Origin: Aspidiotus rigidus
Lineage: Eukaryota > Arthropoda > Insecta > Hemiptera > Diaspididae
Assembly (NCBI GenBank): GCA_035079385.1
Contig: JAVHKY010000039.1
Coordinates: 124,001-188,000, forward strand
Direction: 5' to 3'
Length of the DNA: 64,000 bases
Of the stretch, positions 39,900-50,999 are shown one piece after another. Position numbers and translations under genes: made by a program. The notes under the pieces are model-generated. The model had not been told where the DNA came from. It worked only from the letters and a program-made list of their open reading frames with translations, and searched no databases. The first letter of the stretch is position 1. Each line of letters opens with the position of its first letter.

Positions 39900-40569
39900 T
39901 ACGTAATGATTAATGACCTAATGGACTGTTTACTGTATAGGTTTCAACAGTGATATTCAAATACGTAAGTTCTAGTATAAAACAAAAGAAGTCTATCTAA
40001 AACTCGACTGGTAAAATCCATATCACTATCAACTGTCGTTACAATTGCGGGCATAGCGCCCGCAAATAACGTGTGAGACAGTGTGTGCGAACGTATGTTT
40101 ATTTGAAGCGAAAGAACAAGACTGGACAAACTGAATGAAACTACCCTACGTGTGCTCGTGCAAGGTGAGAAGGGATTCAAAAAGGAAAGAAGGAAGACGA
40201 ACGGACGAGAGACAAAGCGAGAGAGGAATGAAACTGGTTTATATAGGAGAAGATGAATACAAGCACGCGTAGGTTGGAGTGAGAGTCGCCGCACAATCAA
40301 TCCATATTTAGACCAAACAACAAAATCACAAAAATATGTTTCAATGATAGCCATCCCCATTTGTACTTTTTTTTTTTTTGTTCCCCATTCCAAACTTTCT
40401 CGGTGGGGCTAGTGTATTGCCTATTCCCCGCCGTTGAGTTTACAATTGTATTGCTCAGCGGTGGGTGGAGAGATCTATGTGCTATTGTGTTAAATAAATA
40501 GTTACAGCTTATTGTCTAATTGTGGAATATATAGATGCTAGGTTTGTAAGTTCCATTGTGTTGGTTGTG
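39900..40569. other. no gene seen
   Basis: Open stretches on the - strand (39944-40393) show no domain and an odd composition. Nothing else is recognised. Confidence 0.4.
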
Positions 40570-41180
40570 ATGATTTGTCGCGTCCCAAGTGTGAGCTGTC
40601 TAGTTGGTTCTGGATGAGGCAGGCAAGCTCAGTCGCTCTTTTCTCTGCTTTCCCATTTCCCACTTTTCTGTTCGCGTTGATCTTGGCCGCTGTGTTTGTA
40701 TTTGGTTATCTTCTTTGGAAGTTGGGGTTTTCAATTTTCCATAGGCGTAGTGTGACATCTTTCATGTATCGGATGTGGTGGATGGTGATCTCGTTCCAGC
40801 CCATGGGGCGTCCGTCAGTAAACCTCATACATTCAGTTGTTACAAGTTCTGCAGTTTCTGGACCGAAGCCGCATGGGCAATCATCTTTGGTGGGGATTGC
40901 ATGGTTGTGGAGGTGATTCCGGAAGACTCCGTGGCCCGTGATAGTTTGTGTGCTCCAAAAACTGGGTACAAAGTCTGCCAGTTGGAGGCGGGATTTTATG
41001 GTAGGGAAGAGGAAGTGAGGCCACTTGCTTTTGTCGCAGTTTTGCCACTCCTCTTCCCATTGTCGGATTGTGTCTTTTCTCCAGAGTCTTTTGGCTTCTC
41101 GGAAGCCTATTGGGGTGCCGTTGTGGGTGAGGCCATCGCGTTAGGTGTCCCCACCACCCACACCAAAGGAACGTCCCAAA
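40570..41180 (-). pseudogene. 3' end of a non-LTR retrotransposon ORF2
   Basis: In shifting - strand frames one can read a zinc-knuckle-like motif near the end of R1/Jockey-type ORF2 (CPCGFGPETAE, then CMRF.DGRPMGWNE), and before it LWRKDTIRQWEEEW-like sequence in broken form. Several frameshifts are needed. The reverse transcriptase core is absent. Confidence 0.5.
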
Positions 41181-41239
41181 ACCGGCCGTCGCATCTTCAC
41201 CCGAGCCCCCTTGCAGGGGTGCCACAGGCGGCACAACCT

Positions 41240-41507
41240 CCGAAGCTGAACCCCCATTCGACTCAACATTGCTGTCAATACTCATCGGGATCGCCAAATC
41301 TGTAGAATAGAGCGCCCGCGCCAATTCTTCTTCAGCATGCGTTTTGTCAACGCACAGCAAACACGGGTGCCAGTTCATACGATAACGAACTTCTTCCAAC
41401 AGCTCACCATATCTCAACTCAAGATGGCGTAACGAACATCGTAGATATGCTACTCTCCGCATTATTTCGGCGACAAATTCACTTAATTCGGCCAAATCTT
41501 GTTCCAT
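41240..41507 (-). CDS. short acidic/helical open frame of unknown nature
   Basis: About 90 residues from the ATG at 41507 (MEQDLAELSEFVAEIMRRV), with a helical Leu/Glu/Arg pattern and CLLCVDKTHAEEELARAL. No family is recognised. It runs into the non-LTR remnant, so it may be a truncated exon or ORF1 piece. Confidence 0.3.
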
Positions 41508-41864
41508 AATTCAAATTTTTCGTTCCAAAGAAGAAACACAATAGTAACTAATAACGATCACAAAGTAACAATCTCCCGTTTAAAATTTTACAAATGTTGG
41601 CTTAACCTTACGAAGAATCACGGCGAAAAAACACAAGTAACGAAGACCACTCTACACTGCTGAGGACAAATCACCAAAAGCACGGCGAACGCCGGTTGTC
41701 TTTTCTTGCCAAACAAATTCTCATCGACTGCCCCACCTCGGATTGACCGTTAGAATCGATCACTGGTCCTTTTCCAGCCAATTAGAAAATTAGCGCTTTT
41801 TAGCAAACTCAGCAATCATCAAAACCAACTCATGGAATATGCAACTCCACCAAATTTCACCGGT

Positions 41865-42010
41865 GTCGGCAGATTGCGGCCCGTCGGCATAGCGGCCGCA
41901 AAATGGAACCCACATTGCGGCCTGCAAAGTTTGTATGACCGAGCAGATTGCGGCCAATACACACAAGCAGATTGCGGCAGATACGCACGAGCAGATTGCG
42001 GCCCGTAAGG
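41865..42010. repeat. short tandem repeat, 24-bp units
   Basis: AGCAGATTGCGGC recurs at 24-base spacing (about 41942, 41966 and 41990), with a fourth partial copy upstream (CAGATTGCGGCCCGTCGG at about 41869). Confidence 0.75.
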
Positions 42011-42174
42011 CGTACAAATGTAAGTTCGGCTGACCTTTCGTATCAACATGAATCGTACAAAAGATAAAAATAAAATGAATCAGTTATACTGCTGAAGCAG
42101 TAAGCACTTCTGTGGTATATTTAGGTATAAAATTGATACAGGTATTCTTTAATAAAATTCACGGGAAAACGATG

Positions 42175-43683
42175 TTAACGACGTTTGTGGATTGCATCTG
42201 GTAAAAATTTCCAAGAAACCCTTTTCACGTAATCGATGATATGCATATTCCCATCTTCATACTCGTCCATTAACTGTCGAATGTACACTTCCCCGCTTTG
42301 TTTTCGTTGCTTTTTGAGGTGCACAGAACGCATTTTTGAATAGCTCCGCTCCTGAATTTCTAGGAGAGCGTCGGAAAGTAGGTGCACGTCGGGATGGGCG
42401 TAATAAAACATGGCTTTCAACCTGGCATGAAATCCTTCGCAGGCGTTTGTTGTGCGACAGATACGAGACGAATATTTCGCCCATGTTGAAGGGGGAAATC
42501 GGGCTGTTTTACGCACATAAGTATCGTGAATATATTATTCGACTCACGTTGATGTTTTCTTATCGCGATATCGATTATTCTATTGGATTGTACTTGTTCT
42601 AGGTTTTTTCGCATTTGCTGGTGTAGATAATGCTTCTGTTCGATTCGAGATTTCTAGAGGATAAAGTTGGTTGATCGTTCTCTCTATTGATTTCCCTTCA
42701 CATTGAACCGTTGCTATCGCTTAATGCCTTCACGTGTTTACCATGACGAGGTGCGTACGCCATCAATTCTTCAAGAAAGAAGTCTTCAACCTGGTCAGGT
42801 GGTAAGAATGGCATGCCAAAGAACATTCGTAGGAATGAGCCCGTGAATGATTTACTTCGATATTTGACCACTAGCCCAAGACATTGAATTTTACTGTACC
42901 ATGCCTGTCCTAGATGAAATCTACACCCTTCTATCACAGCAGCAGGCCATACTGCTCCAATAGCAACATGAATGCTGTGTTCGAAATCCACAGAAACAAC
43001 TGGAGGTGTGTATGAAGAAGAAGGTAACAATGCACGTAATTTTCTTAGAGCAATCTGATAAATCTCGACGGTTTTTCCATGCAGGAGACAGTACGCTAGC
43101 GGCACGTATGTATGTTTCTTCCTCCCATGAATTATGAACAACTGCTTAAAAAGTGAGGGACATGTGTAAAAAGTCCCGTCCATGAGAACAGAGTCGCTTT
43201 GGGCAAGAAATTCTAGATTTTCCGCTGACGAGAATATCACAACGTTGTGAACGTCATCATTTACCAGCAAGAATTGTTCATCTAACTTTGTTCGTATGTC
43301 CAATGAGGCTAAGATGGGATGGAGTTCAGCTAAAGTGTGAGGTAATGGAGGACGTACTTTCATTCGTGCTCCGTGAATCGACTTCCTAATTTGATCTCGG
43401 TCCTGTTCGGTCAAAACTTGTACGTCTGCCTTCGTCGTTTCACGTCTAATCAATTTACTCGGCCTCTCAAATACGTCCTTAACAGCACGCCGTTTACATC
43501 CATTCATCACTTTTTGACGAACAAGTTGACGCTGTAGAACAGGATCATGATTGTGTTCATGAAATTCGTGAATTACCACACCATCTTGAATTTTCATGAA
43601 CGCTTGACTACATCGTTTTTCCGTACAAACCCACTTTTCTACGTCATTTGCCAACATTTTGTGAAAACGATACTTGTAATTAT
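42175..43683 (-). pseudogene. MULE transposase with FLYWCH finger, split by a BEL/Pao fragment
   Basis: The exon start at 43683 follows a TTTCCCACAG acceptor. The FLYWCH finger reads KYRFHK, WVCTEKRCSQAF and HEHNHD. The MULE catalytic core is at SDSVLMDGTFYTCPSLFKQL, then VVSVDFEHSIHVAIG and CRFHLGQAWYSKI. A fragment unrelated to MULE occupies 42524-42720, after which the C-terminal part resumes at 42516 (RTTNACEGFHARLKAMFYY). Without the insertion the protein would be about 430 residues. No TIRs were identified. Confidence 0.8.
42524..42720 (-). mobile_element. BEL/Pao pol 3' fragment inside the MULE transposase
   Basis: About 195 bases identical or nearly so to 44908-45105, including the end of the DUF5641 coding part and the following AGAACAAGTACAATCCAAT. 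It interrupts the MULE frame exactly between KHVKAL and the FHARLK part. Confidence 0.8.
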
Positions 43684-44734
43684 CTGTGGGAAATGCGAAA
43701 GGGGAATAGCTAGAGTGGCTTCACTGCAGTGGAAGACGTGCTGAAAACTCAATCTGAAGGAAATATCGAGACATACATGAGATAGAATAATATATTTATT
43801 TTAATGAAGAGTGAAAGAAGTACACTAATTTGCGTTGATGAAAGAAGTACGTAAAATTACGTTTGTTCGGGACTCGGCGGTACAGCTCATTGGGAACCTA
43901 ACGGACAGAGAATAAAACATCTATCCGTCAGTCTCGCGAACGAGAGTAAGTTAATCATTAGAAATAAAAGAAGATTAAGAGAGTTGTGGATCGTGCAAGT
44001 CCTTAACGGGTCGAACCAGAATAATAAGAAGAGTCGAATTGTCTAAGAATAAGTACTTACCTCGAGGGGGACCATAAGATACTGCTGCGGAGTCGTGTCC
44101 ATTATAATCGTGCGAGTCGAAGAAATATTTTCAAGTTGCGCGAACTATAGTTTTAAAAGTTGTACGAGGGATTCTGGCGGGCTACATCGAAATGGGTCAA
44201 TTTTCATTGCTATGGATTTTCTTAATAAGTTTGTCGGCCGCGTATTACTCTTCAACTCCGGAGAGGAGTTGAAGTCGAAAATGACAGATTTTCGACACTC
44301 CCCACCGCGCAAGGAAAATCTTGGAAGAAAGCCAAAAAAAAAGGAGCAAAAGGGCAAGGTCGGCCGCTAGTCGTCGCCACCGGGTATAACGGAATGTCAT
44401 TTGGTTGCAGTTGTGTCAACTGATATGATTGCTTTCGTCGCCAAAGTGTGCGCACACGTGTTGGTGCATACGCCGGTCGGTCTATGCTGCTGCCTCGCCC
44501 CGCAGAGCGATAGGTCGATTCGGGTATATATATCAGCAATTGAGCCTGCAAATATTGTCTGCGAGTAGTGCACGACGTTATTATTTTCGCGTATTGTTTT
44601 ATTTTTTTTTTAACGTGTAGACTGTAGATTTACGAGTTGATATTGAGACTGATTAAGTTGCATAGATACTTACGCGAAGAGTAAAACGTCATGAATATTC
44701 GTGGTTGTATTTAAGAGACAAAGTGATAAGAAAA
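43684..44734. other. retroelement-derived spacer
   Basis: No gene is seen. It contains the 30-base motif that includes GAGTTGAAGTCGAAAATGAC at 44270, which recurs near 46320 and 53930, so it is probably an LTR or leader remnant of a repeated element. Confidence 0.4.
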
Positions 44735-45230
44735 TTACGTGATAAGAAGATTACGTATTTCTACACAAGAAATTTGAGAATAAGAGTTCAATTTACGTGT
44801 TAACTGTGAAACCAGGATTTGTGTGTTAATATTCGAAGTAAATTTGGTATCCACGAGAATTTTGAGTTTTCTCTTGTTCTGTTCGAGGGTTTTTACTTGA
44901 TTGAAGAATATATTATTCGACTCACGTTGATGTTTTCTTATCGCGATATCGATTATTCTATTGGATTGTACTTGTTCTAGGTTTTTTCGCATTTGCTGGT
45001 GTAGATAATGCTTCTGTTCGATTCGAGATTTCTAGAGGATAAAGTTGGTTGATCGTTCTCTCTATTGATTTCCCTTCACATTGAACCGTTGCTATCGCTT
45101 TTCTATTATTCAGCCCAAGAATGCGACCGTATCGCCACGAACCTCGAGGAGCTTTTGCGTCTTTAATCAAGACTATTTCGTCTTTTTTCGGCTGAAATGT
45201 AATTTCTCCTCTTTTAGGTTTGTGCATCAC
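44735..45230 (-). pseudogene. BEL/Pao pol C-terminus (DUF5641)
   Basis: 90 residues reading PKKDEIVLIKDAKAPRGSWR, YGRILGLNNRKAIATVQ and RTINQLYPLEI, the C-terminal domain after the integrase in Pao-type Pol. A stop follows at 44958, then a further short frame. Upstream integrase is not present, so this is a 3' fragment. Confidence 0.8.
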
Positions 45231-45454
45231 GCTGTGTTTTTCTCGAAGAGTGGTTAGATAGTGTGACGCACGACTCTGTCGCGCGCCACAAGTTGGTTGA
45301 AAAATTGACTTAGTTGACTCGAGCTTTACGAAATAAGAAGACTTAATTCACAAGACGTCAATTAGTATTTAAAAAAAAAAAACACACAAGCAGAAAACAT
45401 CTATAAAAACATATTTACAAACATATATACTTATACTTACAAAAAACTGTACAC

Positions 45455-45741
45455 TTAATTGCACAAGTAAATCAACCGTCCCAGTTCATCGCGGGGCAGT
45501 TTGTCCAACTCGCAAATAAATGTATATTTTCGCTCAACATCGCTGAACGGAAACGTTACGTAGTCCTCCAAGATCGCATCCGCTAACTGGCTTGAAAATG
45601 GATCCACGTCGATGTTCATAAAATAAGTAATGTGTTCGAATTTCTGGACAATCCATTCTTTCGAACGGGTTTTTTTTCAATTTCACGGAATAATTTATAA
45701 TACAGCCTACATAATTTGTTAGAACACGCTAAACTGAGCAT
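45455..45741 (-). pseudogene. small gene family, copy 1 (frameshifted)
   Basis: Copy of the 95-residue protein at 55283-55570. The interval is 287 bases, one short of a multiple of three. The defect lies in the T/A-run near 45670 after the N-terminal third. Otherwise the protein matches (SLACSNKLC, DELGRLIYLCN). Confidence 0.75.
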
Positions 45742-45779
45742 TTTTTGAAAAATTTTTCGACACTTTTGATTTACTTGAA

Positions 45780-46290
45780 GTCAGGATTTTAACACTTCCG
45801 ACGTCTTGTTCAGCTCTGAAGGCAAATGCAGAAAGCAAAGGTTGGGTAATAGGACTATCACCCAAAAATATGCGAGTAAACATGGAATGTTAATTGTAGA
45901 TCAATTTTTTGCTTACCCCCTTGAATTGATAGTTGAATTAGAATCACATTAGGAAATTTAATGCATGCTGAAATTCTTTCAAAGGCATTTCAAAGTAATT
46001 ATGAGGATCAATTATTTGTTGGTTAATGCGAATACTATTATACCCCATTAAATCACATTCGAACCTCTCTCCTATGAAATAAACATATTTCGACCAACAT
46101 ACCCCTGACGTCGTCTCATCTATCGTAGAAAGAATTAAAGAATCACATTATCGATCACCTGAGGGTAATTAACAAGGGTAATTAACACCTCGCGCTTTGG
46201 GGTAATTAAGGACCGCATTCCAATCTGTGCTGGAACTAGCATATTGCTTTCTACTGAAGTTCGAATGTAACCGCGAGTCGGAGAAAATAT
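45780..46290. repeat. repeat module shared with 51.0-51.46, 54.3-54.8 and 55.6-55.86 kb
   Basis: A non-coding module beginning AAGCAAAGGTTGGG and containing AACATGGAATGTTAATTGTA, CCCTTGAATTGATAG and CGAACCTCTCTCCTA. It ends at CTAGCATATTGCTTTCTACT. It lies upstream of the small gene family in each copy and is highly conserved. Confidence 0.8.
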
Positions 46291-46986
46291 TACAGTTCAG
46301 AAGTTATACGAATTGAGAGGAGTTGAAGTCGAAAATGACAGATTTTCGCCTGATCTTCTCTGCTGTCGATATCGGTATAAACTTCAAGGAATTCGAAATG
46401 AATCTACAACTTGACATGAAATCGCCAATCTTCTCTGGTGCGAATGTTGGTATGAACATCAAGCAATTAAAATTTTTGAATTCAAAAACACGCACCGCAA
46501 CCGCAAAATTCATACACAATAGCAATTCATACGACGTAATTCAACAAGTTAGTGATGATAGTGATAATAGTGTGGATACATTACAGCAAGGAAAGAACAG
46601 AATCGCATAACGTCATCGTGTGTACTCATCGTGCAAACTTCCATCGATGACCACGTAAAAATTAAAGAACGAAAGATCAGTATCAATATACCTCTATGAA
46701 CCGGACTTACAGCCCTATTTTGCTGATCAATTAGATAATGAAATCACCCACGAGAGTGAGCTAAGGTAGAAATACGGTAGGAGGTAGAACGCTGCCATAA
46801 ATGACTGCAACTTTCGACCAAATTCCGACTTAATTACGACCAACTTACGGCTCAAGAATACCTGTGCGACACATATCCGACACAAATTTGACCGAAGGGT
46901 ACTTGAACATTAAAAGAGGGCGGAGCGTGTCGAAATTCCGTAAATTTCGGCAGTACGACACTGTCGCGTTGTCGGGCTTGTCAGAC
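46291..46986. other. no gene supported
   Basis: A 95-codon + strand frame (46323-46610) starts in the recurrent GTCGAAAATGACAGATTTTCG motif and has no known domain. The rest is spacer. Confidence 0.35.
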
Positions 46987-48065
46987 GGGTTCTTACTTCA
47001 CTACCCCGTCAATATTTCTCTGGTCGGTATTTGATAATAGCAGCAACGCTTTCTCAATTTTGTTGGCTTCTTTGATGTTTGGATTCAACAACCGCGTGCA
47101 ATTGAATAGCGATACCGTTTTGTTGACTGTGCACAAAGTGCGCGTATACTTTTTTGCACTTATTTTAGTGTAATAGCCGCTGTGGCCTTTACGTAAACAG
47201 TTACCACTCTTCACGATAAAAAATTTGTACCACATCACCAACTCTGTACAGATTTTGCTGCTTTTCCGTACTCATTTGTAGTGTTTTTTTTCTAACTAAA
47301 AATTTTGGAAGGATACAATGGAATGAGTGCTGCGATCGACGTCTAAAAGTATCTGACCGGAGGATCGATGCAAAATAATGCAAGGTAGGTAGGTATTTCT
47401 AGTAGGTAGTTACGGCAAGCTTGACTTTGTCAAACTATTTCAAGGACTTTCTGGTTCCTTACCAACAATTTTGAGGCATCTGAAATTTGGATGGTTTTCG
47501 TGACAAAAGTCAGATTTTAAAGGGTTTTTATACGTGATATTGTCTGGAAGAGTTTTCGACAGGTAGTTTCAGATTGTACCTAAATGAGATTATCAAAATT
47601 TAAACACAATCATGTTGAACGTAACATTGGAACAGAAAAACAATCCCGCATAAAGTTATAACAAAACGCTATAAATCTTCAATGAGGCTATCCGTTACTC
47701 ACTTTTAAATTGCTTCCTTCCATTTCTTTTCTTATCAAAACAGTTTTTCCTTTCCTGATAGAACTTTGGGAAAGATAACATTGTTCTTTGAAGTCAAGAA
47801 AATTCTTGAGTATTGAAGAAATGAATAGATGAGGTTGAAATTTCCTCCACACTTAGCTTATTCCCAGCGGCGTTAGAAAATTGTGGGTTCTTTCATTGAT
47901 CGGGGCTTGCAGCTTAATTGCTCTCACTCGCGTGTACGCACAAGTCTAACTTGGTTGGAACAGAGTAGCGATGTAAATTTTTGAAAGTAGAGAGGTGTTC
48001 AGAGTTTTTTTTTTCAAGTTTCCTATCTTGCTAGCCTGTATGACTTTTTGTCTTTTTTCTTCTTC
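46987..48065. repeat. segmental repeat, copy A (copy B at 62846-64000)
   Basis: About 1.08 kb that recurs with few changes at the end of the window. On the - strand it contains an 82-residue frame (46993-47241; WYKFFIVKSGN and YYTKISAKKYTR) that is preserved in both copies except for one residue. Overlapping it in another frame is QNLYRVGDVVQIFY. The family is not recognised. Confidence 0.85.
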
Positions 48066-48516
48066 TCAACTTGTAATCTTGCATCTTGATGTAAAAGTGA
48101 AATGTTAAGAACTTTATAATTAAATGATTTAATTGAAACATAAACCTGGTGTAGACGCATTGTTTTTGAATAAATGATCTAAGCAGAGTGTTAATGTTTA
48201 CTTCTTTTATATTAAAACCTATCTAGATGAGCAAGGTGTTCAATTCAAATATTTTCCAAAATTCATCAATAATCTTCTTAAAACTCTTCCAACAGGAATA
48301 TCTTGTTGTTTTCCTCTCTTCAATTACAGAAATTTCTTCACTCCATGTAACCTGCTAATTCATGGCTTAAATATCAATATTTTTACAGCTACAGTATCCA
48401 TTTTAGCTTGGGCTAATCTTCCTGCTTTTATAAATGTACAGCGTTTATATCGAGAACTATGGCTTTCAGGCACCCACATCAAACTAAGTGCGATTTACAA
48501 TAACCAAGTTTGAGAA

Positions 48517-48760
48517 ATGGTTGAAAGACCAAAAAATATTAAAGTAATTACTATTAAGTGGGTTTTTCGCATAAAAGAAGATATTCATAATAATTTAATC
48601 TATAGAAGTCGCTTGGTTTCCCGCGGATTTAAACAAGAAGATAAGTTTGAATATTCTGAAATCTACGCGCCTGTGGCTAGTTTTCTAACGCTTAGAATTT
48701 ATCATTTGTGTGGTCCGGTGAATGGTGACCATATTTTCATTTTTCTCAACACTTTTGATA
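48517..48760 (+). pseudogene. Ty1/copia reverse transcriptase fragment
   Basis: Reads KVITIKWVFRIKEDIHNN, YRSRLVSRGFKQEDKFEY and YSEIYAPVASFLTLRI, the start of the copia RT domain. After about 48710 the homology stops although the frame stays open to 48927. No other copia domain is present. Confidence 0.85.
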
Positions 48761-48929
48761 AGACGGCAATTCTATCATTGAATCAATCTCCTTCCTTATT
48801 GTTTTCATCCTTTCATTCGCAAAATATATCATTATCATTTGATGTTTCTACAAGTGTAATACCAGTTGATAGCGGTTCTGGTATTTCATCCTTGGTATAT
48901 TTCTTCTGTCTTGAATATTTAATGTAAAC

Positions 48930-49873
48930 AGTTTACAGCAAACGTATGCATCTATCGATAAGAACTTGACCCCTGACAGTCATTGCTGAGGGCGTCAACA
49001 CTTTGCAGTAATCACAAGACTGTATCACAACGTCTGAGATATATCCCACAATTTGTCAGTTATTTCAATTCTGAACTATATGTCGGGCCTCAGAGAAAAT
49101 GGATATTTCATTCTTTTTATGTCTTTGTTCTGTATTGTTACTATTCTTATCTTTCCTGAATCCTTGTCCCGCCACTGGAAACTCTGGGTGTGAACTCTGA
49201 TCAACGCGTATCTTTTTGTAGGTTTCTCCTTTATCATGAATTCTCTGTCCCATGTTACGACACATGAATCACAAAATACACAAAAACACACAGGTCACTA
49301 GAGTTGTAATTTAATCCGACTCTAGTAACCTGTGTGTTTTTGTGTATTTTATGGTTTCTCCTTTACTGCGCCTTCTGTCTGCACTACACCCGTGTATTAC
49401 ATTTTTACTTTGTTTTAATCTACAAAAAGTTTCCTCATAGTCCTTCTTATACTCGCCAAACAATACTGAAAGATTCTTCACTGTTTACATTCTACCAAGC
49501 TCTCCCTATCTGATCAGCCTTCATTCTCTTGCACTCTATAAGTTATATCGTGACTCCGAACTTAGGAAGATTTGTCTGTTTTCATAGAAGAATTACATGA
49601 ATAAAAGCTTGATATATTGTCACCATGTGATCTACTTACTCTTCAGTCATGAATACAGGAGTTTGTTGTGCCAACTCTCTCTCTCTATGTTGGCCAGTTC
49701 ATGATGCACGCTTGGCACCAATATTCAAATCCTGTCTTCCTCAGAAGTATCTTGGAGAAGTCTCGGTATAGGTGATTCACTTGTTTGATTACACGCATTC
49801 TGTGTTCTTTTTCTTTAAAATAGGAGATCATGAATACGATTTTTCCATTATTCTGTTGGGGGGTACACTTGTA
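48930..49873. other. spacer with one perfect hairpin
   Basis: No coding region is recognised. See the separate inverted repeat at 49271-49352. Confidence 0.4.
49271..49352. repeat. near-perfect inverted repeat (hairpin), arms about 32 bp
   Basis: AAAATACACAAAAACACACA...CACTAGAGT on the left is mirrored by ACTCTAGT...TGTGTGTTTTTGTGTATTTT on the right, with a loop of about 17 bases. It could be a small foldback element or a head-to-head junction of LTR ends. Confidence 0.8.
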
Positions 49874-50368
49874 TTAGAAGGAGTACATCTTCCAAAATTT
49901 AGTTGTTTTCTCACCGAATGTAGTCTTGAATGAGAATTTGATTTTACATTTTTCAGCTGTACATACAAACGTTTCATTTCGCTCGAATGTCTTCTCAAGT
50001 ATAGCGAGTTGATAATTGTCGTAGTTGGTCATGACTCTCATATTTCCCACCAAGAGACAATTACCCGTTACAGTATCTAAATGCTCTACAAAACCATACT
50101 CTCGTATAGCACTCAATGCCGTGCTCACGTACGTAAAATCCGATGAATATGGAACAATAGCTTCTTTGAGCGCTTGCATAGCAAACTTATCAAAATTTGA
50201 TGAAATGTTGTACGGTAGATTCTCGATGGATGCGACGAGTGGAAGAGCTTCCTCTTTAATAACTGATGTATATAAATAAAGTTTTCCGTCAATTTCAGTC
50301 AAATATTCATCTCCACCAAATGTGGGGGATAGAATCGTGAAGAAAAATATAAAGAAAAATAATACCAT
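49874..50368 (-). CDS. secreted 164-residue protein, unknown family
   Basis: The ATG at 50368 begins a strongly hydrophobic signal peptide (VLFFFIFFFTIL). The mature part starts near GGDEYLTEIDGKLYLY and has four Cys in the second half (NCLLVG, then VCTAEKCKIKF), so two disulfides are possible. No known domain. A TATA-like GCATAAATAAG lies upstream. The first 30 codons and promoter are also found, cut off, at 51538-51622 and 54884-54968, fused to other sequence. It may be a host or parasitoid-type secreted gene or a viral cargo gene; I cannot tell. Confidence 0.6.
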   Translation of the reverse strand: MVLFFFIFFFTILSPTFGGDEYLTEIDGKLYLYTSVIKEEALPLVASIENLPYNISSNFDKFAMQALKEAIVPYSSDFTYVSTALSAIREYGFVEHLDTVTGNCLLVGNMRVMTNYDNYQLAILEKTFERNETFVCTAEKCKIKFSFKTTFGEKTTKFWKMYSF

Positions 50369-50665
50369 CTTTCTCTAACTACGTGCACTCGAAAAAGTAA
50401 AACAATTAACCTTCAGGATAATGAATAAAATGAATCTAAAAAGTGCTCGCAATCTTATTTATGCAGTTTTTCTTTGAAAAAAGGCGATTCCACACATGCG
50501 CATCCTCGAATTTAAAAAAAACGAATAAGCTTTTCGACTTAGTTGACTCGAGCTTTACGAAATAAGAAGACTTAATTCACAAGACGTCAATTATTCTTTT
50601 TTAAAAAGAACACAAACAGAAAACAAAAAAATATTTACAAACATATACTTACAAAAACTGTACAC

Positions 50666-50951
50666 TTAATCGCTAAGGTAAATCAACCGCCCCAATTCAT
50701 CGCGGGGCAGCTTTTCTAATTCGCAGATAAAGGCATACTTCCGCTGAACGTCACTGTAAGGAAACGTAACGTAATCTTCTGAGATGGCATCTTGCTAACT
50801 CAGTTGAAAATGGATCCACATCGATGTCGGGCGTGAAATATGTGATTTCCTCAAATTTTTGAACGATCCATTCCTTCGTTTGTTTTTTTAATTCCGAGAT
50901 TAATGTATAATATAATAAACACAGTTTATTCACACATGCTAAACTTGGCAT
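50666..50951 (-). pseudogene. small gene family, copy 2 (diverged, frameshifted)
   Basis: The most diverged copy: starts SLACVNKLCLLYYTLISEL and ends GRLIYLSD. One extra base near 50793 breaks the frame after DVDPFSTELA. The promoter-side module upstream is also more diverged than in the other copies. Confidence 0.75.
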
Positions 50952-50999
50952 TTTGACTGCTTGGAATGCTCGAATGCTTCTTACTCAACGTCTTGTTCT

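Noticed and set aside
46323..46610. 95-codon + strand frame starting in a recurrent motif
   Set aside because: The start lies in a repeated non-coding motif, and the rest has no recognised domain or conservation between copies.
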